Positions 8,269-18,514 of a stretch of 64,000 bases of DNA are shown here, in pieces. The notes under the pieces were generated by a model that ran no database searches, had not been told where the DNA came from, and was given only the letters and a program-made list of their open reading frames with translations. The translations under genes were made by a program, and so were the position numbers. Source of the DNA: Flavobacteriaceae bacterium UBA4166 (GTDB lineage Bacteria > Bacteroidota > Bacteroidia > Flavobacteriales > Flavobacteriaceae); NCBI GenBank assembly GCA_002379985.1, contig DFVG01000016.1:62660-126659 (forward strand), written 5' to 3'. The stretch's first letter is position 1; each line of letters starts with the position of its first letter.

Positions 8269-9894
8269 ATGGGAAAAGGATTTTTTGACGTGCCAATTGC
8301 CGTAAATGAACCTATTTTATCATATGCTCCGGGAAGTCCGGAACGCGAAGAAGTGTTAAACACCTATAAGAAAATGTATGGGCAAACCATAGATGTGCCC
8401 TTATATATCAATGGGGAAGAGATCGAAACAGGGGATACTACTACCATGTCGCCACCTCACGATCACCAACATGCACTCGGAGTTTTCCATAAAGCCAAAA
8501 AGAAACATGTAGAGCAGGCCATTGATACAGCCCTTGAAGCGCGAAAAAAATGGGCGGCGATGCCCTGGGAACATCGCGCCGGGATCTTTCTAAAAGCTGC
8601 TGAACTGATTGCCGGACCATACCGTGCGAAGATCAATGCAGCAACCATGCTGGCACAATCCAAAACCATTCATCAAGCAGAGATCGATTCGGCTTGTGAG
8701 TTGATCGACTTTTTACGATTCAACGTGCAATTTATGACAGAGATCTATTCGGAACAACCCGAATCTACTTCTGACGCTTGGAACCGACTAGAATACCGCC
8801 CGCTTGAAGGATTTGTATATGCCATTACTCCTTTCAATTTCACCGCCATTGCAGGAAACCTCCCGGCCAGTGCCGCTTTGATGGGGAATGTTGTGGTTTG
8901 GAAGCCAAGTGATAGCCAGGTATATTCTGCGAAAGTTGTATTAGATGTATTCCGGGAAGCCGGAGTACCTGATGGTGTGATCAATATGGTGATGGGAGAT
9001 CCCGTGATGATTACCGATACGGTTTTGGCGAGTCCTGATTTCAGCGGACTCCATTTTACAGGTTCTACCGATGTATTCAAGGACCTTTGGAAAAAGATTG
9101 GAAACAACATTCATACCTACAAAACCTATCCACGTATTGTTGGAGAAACAGGAGGAAAAGATTTTATCGTTGCTCATAAGACATCGAATCCGGCACATGT
9201 AGCTACCGCTATTTCTCGAGGAGCCTTTGAGTTCCAAGGTCAAAAGTGTAGCGCTGCCAGTCGTTGTTATATTTCTGAAAGTATTTGGGAGGAAGTGCGC
9301 GAACATGTTATTGGAGATGTCAATTCCTTCAAAATAGGCTCTCCAGAGAATATGGATAATTTCATCACCTCTGTGATCCATGAAGGTAGCTTCGATAAAC
9401 TAGCAGGGTATATTGACCAGGCACAACTTGATCAAAATGCAGAGATCGTCGTGGGAGGCACCTATGATAAATCGGAAGGATATTTTATTCACCCTACTAT
9501 CATCAAAACAGACGATCCTAAATATGCAACAATGTGTACAGAGTTGTTTGGCCCTGTCGTTACCATTTATGTATTCAAGGATGACGCTTGGGAAGAAACC
9601 TTAGACTTGGTAGACAATACCAGCGATTATGCATTGACCGGCGCTGTATTTAGTGGCGATCGCTACGCCTTGGAACAAGCAACACAACGTTTGGAGAATG
9701 CTGCGGGTAATTTCTATCTGAATGACAAACCTACCGGAGCCGTTGTGGGACAACAGCCTTTCGGAGGAGCGCGTGCCAGTGGAACGAACGATAAAGCAGG
9801 AAGTAAACTGAATTTATATCGTTGGGTATCGCCACGAATGATCAAAGAAACCTTTGTTTCCCCTAGTGATTATAAGTATCCTTTCCTAGGGTAG
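8269..9894 (+). CDS. pruA: L-glutamate gamma-semialdehyde dehydrogenase (P5C dehydrogenase)
   Basis: This enzyme oxidises glutamate-5-semialdehyde (from 1-pyrroline-5-carboxylate) to glutamate with NAD+, the last step of proline breakdown. It is a 541-residue aldehyde dehydrogenase. Asn190 lies in TPFNFTA, the general base Glu293 in GETGGKDF, and the catalytic Cys327 in FQGQKCSAASR. The length and the N-terminal extension before the ALDH core match the monofunctional bacterial and mitochondrial P5CDH type. No proline dehydrogenase domain is fused, so PutA/PRODH must be encoded elsewhere. The gene stands alone between its own promoter and terminator. Confidence 0.97.
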   Translation: MGKGFFDVPIAVNEPILSYAPGSPEREEVLNTYKKMYGQTIDVPLYINGEEIETGDTTTMSPPHDHQHALGVFHKAKKKHVEQAIDTALEARKKWAAMPWEHRAGIFLKAAELIAGPYRAKINAATMLAQSKTIHQAEIDSACELIDFLRFNVQFMTEIYSEQPESTSDAWNRLEYRPLEGFVYAITPFNFTAIAGNLPASAALMGNVVVWKPSDSQVYSAKVVLDVFREAGVPDGVINMVMGDPVMITDTVLASPDFSGLHFTGSTDVFKDLWKKIGNNIHTYKTYPRIVGETGGKDFIVAHKTSNPAHVATAISRGAFEFQGQKCSAASRCYISESIWEEVREHVIGDVNSFKIGSPENMDNFITSVIHEGSFDKLAGYIDQAQLDQNAEIVVGGTYDKSEGYFIHPTIIKTDDPKYATMCTELFGPVVTIYVFKDDAWEETLDLVDNTSDYALTGAVFSGDRYALEQATQRLENAAGNFYLNDKPTGAVVGQQPFGGARASGTNDKAGSKLNLYRWVSPRMIKETFVSPSDYKYPFLG

Positions 9895-9915
9895 ATCTCA
9901 TCTAAAAATTATAAC

Positions 9916-9940
9916 AACCCGTCTTTTGGCGGGTTTTTTT
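9916..9940 (+). terminator. Rho-independent terminator of pruA
   Basis: AACCCG (9916-9921) pairs with CGGGTT (9930-9935), followed by a run of T to 9940. It ends the pruA transcript. Confidence 0.8.
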
Positions 9941-9975
9941 ATTCGGTATCTTTAAGACAGAAAAACATAAAACGA

Positions 9976-10539
9976 ATGAACTACGAAGTACATAAGGAGG
10001 AAGAAGTTTTTAATGACCATTACAAAATGCTTAAGGCCACAGTGACCCATGATACCTTTGGTGGAGCCCAACTTACGGTGGATCGATTAGCATTTCATAG
10101 AGGTGACTCGGTTGCTATCTTACTTTATGAGGCAGATACTGAAAGTGTAATATTAACCCGTCAATTTCGGTACCCCACTACCCTACACCATATTGGTTGG
10201 ATGTACGAAATTCCGGCAGGTTCTATGGAATCTGACGAGCCTCCTGTTGCTTGTGTGATTCGAGAAACGAAAGAAGAAGTTGGCTATAGCATTTCGCATC
10301 CAACGAAGATTGCGCATTTTTATCCCTCTCCGGGTGCCTGCACAGAAATATGTCATTTGTTTTATGCCGAAGTTACGCAAGCTGACCATACGTCAAAAGG
10401 AGGCGGCGTAGATGCCGAAGATGAAGACATTGAGATCGTAAAGATTCCGGTTTCAAAAATAGCATCGTTCATGGAAGAAACGATTATTGACGGAAAAACA
10501 TTGATCGCCCTACAATGGTTTCTTCAGAATAAAAAATAA
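9976..10539 (+). CDS. Nudix hydrolase (ADP-ribose pyrophosphatase-like)
   Basis: The 187-residue protein has a complete Nudix box in the pattern G-x5-E-x7-RE-x2-EE-x-G-Y, beginning with the Gly of PAGSME near residue 81. The preceding RQFRYPT and the FYPSPGAC stretch after the box are typical of the ADP-ribose or nucleoside-diphosphate-sugar pyrophosphatase branch (NudF/NudK-like). It probably cleaves a nucleoside diphosphate linked to another group in the cytoplasm. The exact substrate cannot be told from sequence. It is convergent with rsmG, 7 bases away. Confidence 0.9.
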   Translation: MNYEVHKEEEVFNDHYKMLKATVTHDTFGGAQLTVDRLAFHRGDSVAILLYEADTESVILTRQFRYPTTLHHIGWMYEIPAGSMESDEPPVACVIRETKEEVGYSISHPTKIAHFYPSPGACTEICHLFYAEVTQADHTSKGGGVDAEDEDIEIVKIPVSKIASFMEETIIDGKTLIALQWFLQNKK

Positions 10540-10546
10540 ACAACGA

Positions 10547-11176
10547 TCACCCTTTGTATTTCAGCGGAAGGTAGACCACACTCTTGGTGTCAAAGAAAGG
10601 CTCTTCGAAGTACGTCGTCAAGGGAATAACCTCGGCAGTCTTATAAAGTGCTAGTTCTTCGGAAAGATCTCCGCCTTTTAGATATAAGATTCCATTTTTT
10701 CGCTCGTGTGAGCTTTGCTTTGCAATGCGACCCTTCACCCAGCGCACGAAAGTTTCCATTCTAGCGACGGCCCTACTCACAATAAAATCGTACTGGTCTG
10801 TGATGGTTTCTACACGATCGTTGGTAAGTTGAACGTTTTGAAGTCCCAAGCCCGTAGCCACCTCGCGAACCACGTTCATTTTTTTACCGATGCTGTCCAC
10901 CAGATGAAAATGCGTTCCGGGAAACAATACTGCCAACGGAATGCCCGGGAACCCTCCTCCCGTTCCTACATCCAAAACCCTAGACCCGGGTTTGAACGAT
11001 TGCACCTTGGCAATTCCCAAAGAATGCAGCACATGGCGAAGATAGAGTTCATCAATATCCTTTCGAGAAACGACGTTGATCTTCAAATTCCAATCTTTGT
11101 ACAGATCCTCCAACAGTTCGAATTGTCGTCGTTGGGTATCGGTAAGATCGGGGAAATATTTATCGATAAGTTCCAT
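10547..11176 (-). CDS. rsmG: 16S rRNA (guanine-527-N7)-methyltransferase
   Basis: RsmG methylates N7 of G527 of 16S rRNA using S-adenosylmethionine. The SAM-binding loop VLDVGTGGGFPGIPLA is plain, and the C-terminal part carries IVSRAVARMETFV. The start MELIDKYFPDLT at 11176 matches flavobacterial homologues and gives 209 residues. An upstream ATG at 11194 would add six unlikely residues. It is divergently placed from the desaturase gene. Confidence 0.95.
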   Translation of the reverse strand: MELIDKYFPDLTDTQRRQFELLEDLYKDWNLKINVVSRKDIDELYLRHVLHSLGIAKVQSFKPGSRVLDVGTGGGFPGIPLAVLFPGTHFHLVDSIGKKMNVVREVATGLGLQNVQLTNDRVETITDQYDFIVSRAVARMETFVRWVKGRIAKQSSHERKNGILYLKGGDLSEELALYKTAEVIPLTTYFEEPFFDTKSVVYLPLKYKG

Positions 11177-11301
11177 AAAGCGTATTCCCGGCAAAGGTAG
11201 GGGTTTCTTTATAATTTTTTAATACTGAAACGGACGGTTTCAAATACAATGTGTACCTTAGCAACTTCCCAATAAAGAAGGAAAATTTATCAGATTTCAA
11301 C

Positions 11302-12405
11302 ATGATTCGCACTCCTCAAGTCAAATTCTCAAGAGTCGATTCGGCTCAATTTTTTAGAACCCTGAACAAAAGGGTTAATCAATATTTCAAAGAAAATAAT
11401 ATTCGTCGTACCGGGAATTGGAAATTACACCTTAAAACGGTGGTTATGCTTTCCCTGTACATCGTACCCTTCGTACTTATCTTAACACTGCCCTTACCGG
11501 GATGGACCTTGATCTTATTCAGCATTGTGATGGGCGTTGGAATGGCAGGTGTTGGCATGAACGTAATGCACGATGGAAATCATGGATCCTATTCCTCCAA
11601 GAAATGGGTAAACAAATTGATGGGCGGAAGTATGTATTTGCTTTCCGGAAATGTTTACAACTGGCAAGTACAGCACAATGTATTGCACCATACGTACACC
11701 AACATTCACGGACATGATGAAGATCTTGAAGCAGGACGTATCATTCGGTTTTCACAACACTCGAAGTGGCGAAAGTTTCATCGTTTTCAGCACTTATACA
11801 GTGTTTTTCTGTACGGTTTACTTACCGTAAATTGGCTGATCACTGCCGACTTCCTCCAGACAAAACGATACTTAAATCGCAAACTATCTTATGGTAAATT
11901 ACCGAAGCCGTTTTGGCAATGGAGCACGCTAATTGCCACCAAGATTCTATATTTTGCTATTTGGATTTTGTTACCCATGCTCATTTTAGACGTGGCCTGG
12001 TGGCAAGTATTGATCGGTTTTTTTATCATGCACTATACAGCGGGACTTATCTTGAGTTTGGTTTTTCAGTTGGCGCATGTGGTGGAAGCTACCGATATGC
12101 CGTTACCCGACCAATCGGGTTCTATGAAGAATACATGGGCAATACACCAATTGTTTACAACGGTCAATTTTTCAACCAAGAACAAATTAATGAATTGGTT
12201 TACCGGCGGATTGAACCACCAAGTTGAGCATCATATCTTCCCGCATATCAGTCATGTTCACTATACAAAAATTGCTAAAATCGTAAAGAAAACGGCAGAA
12301 GAATTCAATCTCCCTTACCACGAATACAAATCAACACGAAGCGCGCTCATTGCTCACTTCAGACACTTAAAAGAAATGGGGGCTACGCCACAACTAACTT
12401 CCTAG
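11302..12405 (+). CDS. Fatty acid desaturase (acyl-CoA or acyl-lipid type)
   Basis: This membrane-bound di-iron desaturase introduces a double bond into fatty acyl chains. From the ATG at 11302 it has 367 residues. The three histidine boxes are HDGNH (about 90-94), HNVLHH (about 125-130) and HQVEHH (about 306-311), with hydrophobic helices between. The Q/H-x-x-HH form of the last box resembles front-end or delta-type desaturases, but regioselectivity cannot be assigned. A weak promoter (TACCTTAG at 11254) overlies the alternative upstream start, which supports the internal ATG. aspC-type and purT genes follow within 4 and 2 bases. Confidence 0.9.
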   Translation: MIRTPQVKFSRVDSAQFFRTLNKRVNQYFKENNIRRTGNWKLHLKTVVMLSLYIVPFVLILTLPLPGWTLILFSIVMGVGMAGVGMNVMHDGNHGSYSSKKWVNKLMGGSMYLLSGNVYNWQVQHNVLHHTYTNIHGHDEDLEAGRIIRFSQHSKWRKFHRFQHLYSVFLYGLLTVNWLITADFLQTKRYLNRKLSYGKLPKPFWQWSTLIATKILYFAIWILLPMLILDVAWWQVLIGFFIMHYTAGLILSLVFQLAHVVEATDMPLPDQSGSMKNTWAIHQLFTTVNFSTKNKLMNWFTGGLNHQVEHHIFPHISHVHYTKIAKIVKKTAEEFNLPYHEYKSTRSALIAHFRHLKEMGATPQLTS

Positions 12406-12409
12406 TCTT

Positions 12410-13603
12410 ATGAACCAACATCTTTCAGACCGTGTAAACAATATGGCGACCTCGGCTACCCTTGCCATGGCCGCAAAAGCTCGTGAACTACGTGAAGCCG
12501 GCAAAGACATTATTGGCCTTAGTTTAGGCGAACCCGATTTTACCGTACCCGATTTTGTGAAAGAAGCTGCGATCAAAGCCATTGAAGAGGATTATCATTC
12601 GTATACGCCGGTTGACGGCTACGGCGATCTGAAACAAGCTATAATTACTAAGTTTAAACGGGACAACGGACTAACATACACTCCAAAACAGATCGTTGTT
12701 TCTACTGGGGCCAAGCAAACGCTGGCAAATCTGGCACAGGTATTACTAAATGAAGGAGATGAAGTACTTCTACCGGCTCCTTATTGGGTGAGCTATAGCG
12801 ACATCAGTAAAGTGGCAGGCGGGGTTCCCGTAGAAATTAAAACCGATATTGAAAGTGATTTTAAAGTAACGCCAACAGCACTAGCAGCAGCGATTACTCC
12901 CAAAACTAAAATGATCATCTACAGCTCGCCGTGCAATCCTAGTGGTTCGGTGTATAGCCAAGAGGAGCTCCGTGCGCTGGCAGATGTTCTGGTACAGCAC
13001 CCGAACATTATTGTGGTGAGCGATGAGATTTATGAACACATCAATTTCACAGGGCAAGGACATGCCTCTATGGCTGCTTTTGAAGATATGTACGATCGCA
13101 CCGTAACGGTAAATGGTATCTCGAAAGCGTATGCGATGACCGGTTGGCGAATTGGTTATATGGGTGGCCCAGAATGGATCGCAAAAGCGTGTACCAAAAT
13201 GCAAGGTCAGGTGACCAGTGGTGCTAACTGTATCGCCCAACAAGCTACTATTACTGCCCTTAACGAGCCGCCCAGTAAAATTCAATATATGGTGGATGCT
13301 TTTCGCTCGCGAAGAAAATTGATCCTTGACCTGCTAAATGACATTCCCGGCATGAAGACCAATGAACCGGAAGGTGCTTTCTATGTCTTTCCGGATGTTT
13401 CGTATTACTTCGGAAAAACGCTTCACGGGACCACCATTCAAAATGCTTCAGATTTTTCACTATTCTTATTAGAACACGCTTCTGTAGCAACAGTTACAGG
13501 AGAAGCGTTTGGTGATCCTAATTGCATTCGGATTTCTTATGCTGCTTCCGAAGCAGATATAAAAGAAGCACTGAAGCGAATCAAAAATGCATTAACCACA
13601 TAA
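12410..13603 (+). CDS. Class I pyridoxal-phosphate aminotransferase (aspartate aminotransferase-like)
   Basis: The 397-residue enzyme is a fold-type I aminotransferase. The PLP-binding Lys239 is in [15 protein letters not shown], and NPSGSVY and SDEIYEH are the expected active-site segments. The best match is the AspC/PatA-like aspartate aminotransferase subgroup (Ib). Broad substrate use is possible. It starts 4 bases after the desaturase and ends 2 bases before purT, so the three form one operon although their functions are unrelated. Confidence 0.93.
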   Translation: MNQHLSDRVNNMATSATLAMAAKARELREAGKDIIGLSLGEPDFTVPDFVKEAAIKAIEEDYHSYTPVDGYGDLKQAIITKFKRDNGLTYTPKQIVVSTGAKQTLANLAQVLLNEGDEVLLPAPYWVSYSDISKVAGGVPVEIKTDIESDFKVTPTALAAAITPKTKMIIYSSPCNPSGSVYSQEELRALADVLVQHPNIIVVSDEIYEHINFTGQGHASMAAFEDMYDRTVTVNGISKAYAMTGWRIGYMGGPEWIAKACTKMQGQVTSGANCIAQQATITALNEPPSKIQYMVDAFRSRRKLILDLLNDIPGMKTNEPEGAFYVFPDVSYYFGKTLHGTTIQNASDFSLFLLEHASVATVTGEAFGDPNCIRISYAASEADIKEALKRIKNALTT

Positions 13604-13605
13604 TC

Positions 13606-14769
13606 ATGGCAACAATCTTATTATTAGGTAGCGGTGAACTTGGCAAAGAATTTACCATCGCTGCGCAACGCGTGGGACAAACCGTTGTTGCCGTTGATAG
13701 TTACAAAAACGCACCCGCCATGCAGGTCGCCGATATTTTTGAAGTGATCAACATGCTAGACGGCACTGCCCTTGATGCCCTGATTGAGAAATACCAACCC
13801 AATTATATTGTTCCGGAAATTGAAGCGATTCGTACCGAACGTTTTTATGAATACGAAAAGCAAGGATATACCGTGGTTCCGTCTGCAAAAGCGGCAAACT
13901 ATACCATGAACCGAAAAGCAATTCGGGATCTGGCAGCCCAAGAACTTGGTTTAAAAACTGCAGGGTATCGCTATGCGACCTCCGTAGACGAATTAAGAGC
14001 AGCGGTACAGGAAATTGGTCTCCCTTGTGTTGTAAAACCTTTGATGTCTTCTAGCGGAAAAGGCCAAAGTACGGTACGATCTGAAGAGGATATCGCAAAG
14101 ACTTGGGACTACGCGCAATCGGGTTCTCGCGGTGATGTCGCCGAAGTCATTGTAGAGGCCTTTATTGATTTTGATTACGAGATCACCCTACTTACCGTGA
14201 CTCAAAAAAACGGCCCCACCTTATTTTGCCCACCCATAGGGCATCGTCAGGAAGACGGTGATTATCGAGAAAGTTGGCAACCGGCAACTATGGAAACCCA
14301 GCATTTAAAAACCGCGCAACAGATGGCTGCAGATGTAACCGAAGCCTTAGGAGGCGCCGGAATTTGGGGTGTTGAATTTTTTATAGGTCGCGATGGTGTT
14401 TATTTCTCTGAACTTTCACCAAGACCGCATGATACGGGTATGGTTACTTTAGGGGGAACACAAAATTTCAATGAATTTGAATTGCATCTTCGAGCGATCC
14501 TCGGATGGCCATTGCCTCCAATAACTCAAGAACGTATCGGGGCTTCAGCCGTAGTGTTGGCTTCAGAGCATTCGAAACATCCTGAAGTTTTAGGAATGGA
14601 AACGATTGCTTCGGAAGAAAAAAGTGATGTTAGAATCTTCGGAAAACCCACCGCTCGCCCGCAACGAAGAATGGGCGTCGTGGTTACCTACGACACTCTT
14701 TCCGCAGACATTACCGAAGTTACCGAACGCGCGAAAACCTTAGCCTCAAAACTACTTGTAAAACACTAG
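13606..14769 (+). CDS. purT: Formate-dependent phosphoribosylglycinamide formyltransferase (GAR transformylase 2)
   Basis: PurT makes formyl-GAR from GAR, formate and ATP in purine synthesis, without needing formyl-tetrahydrofolate. The protein (387 residues) is an ATP-grasp enzyme. It opens with [13 protein letters not shown], and the SSGKGQS glycine-rich loop and [12 protein letters not shown] metal-binding region are clear. The open frame extends 28 codons upstream into the aminotransferase gene. The ATG at 13606, just after that gene's stop, is the real start. Its TAG stop lies in a CTAG that also holds the stop of trkH on the other strand. Confidence 0.95.
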   Translation: MATILLLGSGELGKEFTIAAQRVGQTVVAVDSYKNAPAMQVADIFEVINMLDGTALDALIEKYQPNYIVPEIEAIRTERFYEYEKQGYTVVPSAKAANYTMNRKAIRDLAAQELGLKTAGYRYATSVDELRAAVQEIGLPCVVKPLMSSSGKGQSTVRSEEDIAKTWDYAQSGSRGDVAEVIVEAFIDFDYEITLLTVTQKNGPTLFCPPIGHRQEDGDYRESWQPATMETQHLKTAQQMAADVTEALGGAGIWGVEFFIGRDGVYFSELSPRPHDTGMVTLGGTQNFNEFELHLRAILGWPLPPITQERIGASAVVLASEHSKHPEVLGMETIASEEKSDVRIFGKPTARPQRRMGVVVTYDTLSADITEVTERAKTLASKLLVKH

Positions 14770-16271
14770 CGATTCCGCCAGAAAAAAGGCGTCAGAATTA
14801 TCAAAACCGTAAAAAGTTCGAGTCGGCCTATCAACATCAGGAAACTAGCCCACCATTTTGCCGCTAGCGGAAGCTTGGCATAGGTTTCCACCGGACCGAG
14901 ATCACCTAAGGCCGGACCTACATTTCCCAGCGTAGAGGCGGCGCCTCCCAATGCCGTTTTATAATCCAACCCTAACCAAGAGAATACCAACACGCCCATG
15001 ATGAAGGAGAGCATGTAAAGAATAAAAAAGCCCAGAATATTGTATACAATAGGTTGCTGTACCGCTTTGTTATTGAATCGAACCGGAAGTATCGCATTCG
15101 GGTGAAGCGCTCTTTTAAATTCCATGAGTCCGTTTTTGATCATTATTATGTGACGAACAATCTTGATTCCGCCGGAAGTAGAACCAGAAGACCCTCCTAA
15201 GAACATCATCCCAAAGAAGAAAATCGTAAGAAAAGCGGTCCACTGCGTATAATCGGCCGTTACAAATCCGGTGGTCGTTACTACCGCCAAGACCTGAAAA
15301 ATAGCGTGACGGAAAGAAGATTCCAATCGCCCAAACGGCATGACATAGCCTGACACTTCAGGACCGAGATCTGTTTGAAAATAGATGATGAGACCCGCCA
15401 CAAGGCTTAAACCGATGATCGTAAGCGCATAGTATTTGAATTCGGTATCCAAAAAAATGCGCCGAAATTTTGTTTTAAACGCAAAGTAGCTTAACACGAA
15501 ATTGGTTCCTGCTAAGAACATAAAGACCATGATGATGTATTGGATGATCGGTTGCCCGTTCCAATGGGCCACACTCGCGTTCTTTGTGGAAAATCCTCCG
15601 GTACTCAACGTACTTAAGGAATGGTTGATCGCGTCAAAAAACGACATCCCGGCGATTTTCAGAAGGATCGTTTCGATGATGGTATACCCTACGTAGATCA
15701 ACCAGAGGCGTTTTGCGGTATCGGTGATACGCGGGTGGAGCTTATCGCCTCCGGGGCCTGGGGCTTCTGCAGCAAACAATTGCATCCCGCCGATTCCTAA
15801 CAAGGGTAAAATCGCAATGGCCAATACAATGATCCCCATCCCACCGATCCAGTGTGTGATACTTCTCCAGAACAACACCCCTTTGGGAATCACCTCCACA
15901 TCATTTAAAATGGTGGCTCCCGTAGTGGTGTATCCACTCATAGTTTCGAAAAAGGCATCGGCAAAGGTGGGAATCGCATTTGTAAACAAATAAGGCAACG
16001 TCCCTGCCAATGACATGACAATCCATCCGAAGCTTACGATAATGTATCCGTCTCGTTTTTGTAGTTCTTTTTTATGATTCTTGGTGACGGCCATCAACAG
16101 TCCTCCCATACTCAAAGTAGCGATCCCTGCGTAGAACATTTCCAGTACCACACCGTCTTTGTAGATCAAACTTATGAGTGCTGAGACCAGCATAAACCCT
16201 CCGTTAACCAGTAACAGAAGTCCCATAAGGTGAAAGATGATCTTGTAATTCAGTTTGGAAAAAGAACCCAT
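14766..16271 (-). CDS. trkH: TrkH family potassium uptake protein
   Basis: TrkH is the pore subunit of a Trk/Ktr-type K+ uptake system in the inner membrane. The 501-residue protein is hydrophobic throughout. It shows the repeated pore loops with selectivity-filter glycines: TTTGATI, STGGFST, TTTGFVT and STLGNVGP. The start codon overlaps the trkA stop (TAATG), so the two are translationally coupled. The 3' end overlaps purT by 4 bases, tail to tail. Confidence 0.95.
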   Translation of the reverse strand: MGSFSKLNYKIIFHLMGLLLLVNGGFMLVSALISLIYKDGVVLEMFYAGIATLSMGGLLMAVTKNHKKELQKRDGYIIVSFGWIVMSLAGTLPYLFTNAIPTFADAFFETMSGYTTTGATILNDVEVIPKGVLFWRSITHWIGGMGIIVLAIAILPLLGIGGMQLFAAEAPGPGGDKLHPRITDTAKRLWLIYVGYTIIETILLKIAGMSFFDAINHSLSTLSTGGFSTKNASVAHWNGQPIIQYIIMVFMFLAGTNFVLSYFAFKTKFRRIFLDTEFKYYALTIIGLSLVAGLIIYFQTDLGPEVSGYVMPFGRLESSFRHAIFQVLAVVTTTGFVTADYTQWTAFLTIFFFGMMFLGGSSGSTSGGIKIVRHIIMIKNGLMEFKRALHPNAILPVRFNNKAVQQPIVYNILGFFILYMLSFIMGVLVFSWLGLDYKTALGGAASTLGNVGPALGDLGPVETYAKLPLAAKWWASFLMLIGRLELFTVLIILTPFFWRNR

Positions 16272-17620
16272 TACATAAAGAGTTTTTCCACTTTTTTAAT
16301 GGATTGCGGAAGGCAACACACTACAATGCGATCGCCGGTCTTAATTTCGAAATCACCTAGCGCGATGATCCCTTCTCCATCACGAATGATCCCACCAATG
16401 ATGGCAGAACGAGGAAAGTCGATCTCCTTAATTTCTTTATTGGCAACTTCAGCGGAAGGTGTTACCATAAACTCAAGAAGTTCAGCATTCATATTATTAA
16501 GCATTGTCATGGCGACGACCTCTCCCTTACGCACGTGGCGGAAAATATTATTTGCTGCCAACAGCTTTTTATTGATCAGCGTATCGATACCTATAGATTG
16601 GGACAACTGGAAGTAATCCATGTTCTCTACCAAAGCGATGGCTTTTTTGACCCCTTTGCTCTTGGCCACCAAGCAAGACATTATATTGGTTTCACTATTT
16701 CCTGTAACCGAAATAAACGCATCCATTTCATTGATAGATTCTTCTTCAAGCAACTCGACGTTTCGACCATCGCCATTGATCACCAGACAACTGGGAATAT
16801 CATCAGCGATCTCAAACGCTTTCTCCTTGCTATTCTCGATGAGCTTCACATTGAATCTTCGCTTGCACAGATCGGTTGCCGCCTTGTTCCCGATCTTACT
16901 TCCGCCAAGGATCATCACATTCTTGATTTCTTCACGTACCTTTCCGGTAAGGGTATACAAATGTTCAACCCCAGCGGGCGTGGTGATCAAATAGATCTGA
17001 TCGCCTTCTTTAAATAAGGTATCACCCCGTGGGATCAAGGTGTATTGCGTGCCATAGCGCTGTATCGCAATAGGCACATAGGAAAGTTCGGGATGTAATT
17101 CTGCCAATTGTCGAACCGATTTACCCACAAAAGCAGCGGTTCTAGAAAGGGTTAGTCCGATCATCATCAAAGCACCTCCATCAAACTCGTACGTGTCGTT
17201 GAAGCCACTTTGGTTCAACAATAATTGAATTTCTTGCGCGGCAAGGGATTCGGGAGAGATCAACTCATCAATCCCAAATTTTGTAAACCCAACCTCATCT
17301 TTATTTTCAATGAATTCGGTATTTGAAATTCGGGCAATGGTTCTTTCCGCTCCTAATTGCTTAGCCAGCACACACACCGTAATGTTGGTAGTTTCACTTG
17401 AAGTGACAGCAATGACTAATTGCGTATTTGCTACTTGTGCATCTTTCAACACAGAGATCGACGTAGCATCGCCACGCACCACACGTATGTCCAAATGCGT
17501 ATCGGCATACGAAAGCGATTCGCGATCGGTATCAATTAACGTGATGTCTTGGGACTCGAAAGAGAGGAGTTTTGCTAAATGAAATCCTACTTCACCGGCT
17601 CCGGCAATGATAATTTTCAT
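16271..17620 (-). CDS. trkA: Trk system K+ transporter regulatory subunit TrkA
   Basis: TrkA is the cytoplasmic NAD(H)/ATP-binding gating subunit of the Trk potassium channel. The 449 residues hold two RCK units. The first begins with the Rossmann loop GAGEVGFHLA (about 6-15), and the second with MILGGSKIGNKAA (about 233-245). A TrkA_C domain follows each. It is first in a two-gene operon with trkH. A TACATTTG element at 17653-17646 on this strand is a likely promoter, 26 bases upstream. Confidence 0.96.
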   Translation of the reverse strand: MKIIIAGAGEVGFHLAKLLSFESQDITLIDTDRESLSYADTHLDIRVVRGDATSISVLKDAQVANTQLVIAVTSSETTNITVCVLAKQLGAERTIARISNTEFIENKDEVGFTKFGIDELISPESLAAQEIQLLLNQSGFNDTYEFDGGALMMIGLTLSRTAAFVGKSVRQLAELHPELSYVPIAIQRYGTQYTLIPRGDTLFKEGDQIYLITTPAGVEHLYTLTGKVREEIKNVMILGGSKIGNKAATDLCKRRFNVKLIENSKEKAFEIADDIPSCLVINGDGRNVELLEEESINEMDAFISVTGNSETNIMSCLVAKSKGVKKAIALVENMDYFQLSQSIGIDTLINKKLLAANNIFRHVRKGEVVAMTMLNNMNAELLEFMVTPSAEVANKEIKEIDFPRSAIIGGIIRDGEGIIALGDFEIKTGDRIVVCCLPQSIKKVEKLFM

Positions 17621-17645
17621 ACAATATAGCTACACAATGCGATTG

Positions 17646-17653
17646 CAAATGTA
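17646..17653 (-). promoter_or_regulatory. Probable -7 element for trkA
   Basis: Read leftward the bases are TACATTTG, a full match to TAnnTTTG. No convincing TTG lies 19-21 bases upstream, so this is a partial match. Confidence 0.45.
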
Positions 17654-17753
17654 GACAAAATTAGAAAATACAAGCGTTAAGAAGTGTTATTATTACAAGC
17701 TGCAAAGGTGGTTATATTCTATTTTTAGAGCAGAGAATCTCTGTAAAATTTGG

Positions 17754-17761
17754 TATGTTTG
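17754..17761 (+). promoter_or_regulatory. Probable -7 element for ubiE-porT
   Basis: TATGTTTG fits TAnnTTTG and ends 16 bases before the ubiE ATG at 17778. The -33 part is weak. Confidence 0.45.
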
Positions 17762-17777
17762 CATCGTTCAGAATTTC

Positions 17778-18512
17778 ATGAAAAAGAAGCCAGTTACCCC
17801 ATACAAAGATTCCGAAAAGAACAAGAAAGAGCAGGTGGAGCAAATGTTCGATACGATTTCGGGCAATTACGACGGACTCAATCGCGTGATCTCTTTGGGG
17901 ATTGATGTGAAATGGCGCAAGAAGGTCATTCAAAAAGTTGCGGAAACACAGCCTGATTCGATCTTAGATATTGCTACCGGAACGGGCGATCTCGCCATAC
18001 AATTTGCCCAAGAAACTCAAGCAAAACGTATCGTGGGGCTCGATCTTTCTGTGGGAATGCTGGAAGTGGCAAAACAAAAGGTGGCCAATTCTTCCTGGGC
18101 AAAACGCATCGAGTTTGTGAAAGGAGATTCTGAAGCGCTTCCTTTTGAGGAGAACACTTTTGATGCGATCACGGTTTCCTTTGGCATTCGAAATTTTGAA
18201 CATTTAAAGAAAGGCCTTTCTGAAATTTTACGCGTCTTAAAACCCGGAGGTATGTTTGTTATCTTAGAAACGTCTGTCCCTACCCGATTTCCTTGGAAGC
18301 AAGGCTATTTTTTGTACTCCAAAGGAATGCTTCCATTGGTGGGGCGACTCTTCTCAAAAGACAAAGTGGCGTATCGATATTTGAGCGAAAGCGCCTCGGT
18401 TTTTCCTTATGGAGAACAGCTCAACAATATTTTGCGAAAAATAGGGTTTAATGAAGTAGAAGACCAACCGCAAACGCTAGGGGTCGCAACGATTTATACG
18501 GCTACGAAATAA
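17778..18512 (+). CDS. ubiE: Demethylmenaquinone methyltransferase
   Basis: UbiE/MenG carries out the last step of menaquinone synthesis, methylating demethylmenaquinone with S-adenosylmethionine. The 244-residue protein has the SAM loop LDIATGTGDLAIQFA and the family motifs DALPFEENTFD-like (here SEALPFEENTFDAITVSFG) and ILRVLKPGG. Menaquinone is the quinone of Bacteroidota and the acceptor for Nqr at the left end. porT follows after 2 bases, a pairing I recall as common in this group. Confidence 0.95.
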   Translation: MKKKPVTPYKDSEKNKKEQVEQMFDTISGNYDGLNRVISLGIDVKWRKKVIQKVAETQPDSILDIATGTGDLAIQFAQETQAKRIVGLDLSVGMLEVAKQKVANSSWAKRIEFVKGDSEALPFEENTFDAITVSFGIRNFEHLKKGLSEILRVLKPGGMFVILETSVPTRFPWKQGYFLYSKGMLPLVGRLFSKDKVAYRYLSESASVFPYGEQLNNILRKIGFNEVEDQPQTLGVATIYTATK

Positions 18513-18514
18513 CT

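Noticed and set aside
13522..13605. N-terminal extension of purT by 28 codons
   Set aside because: It overlaps the aminotransferase gene, and the ATG at 13606 gives the usual PurT start.
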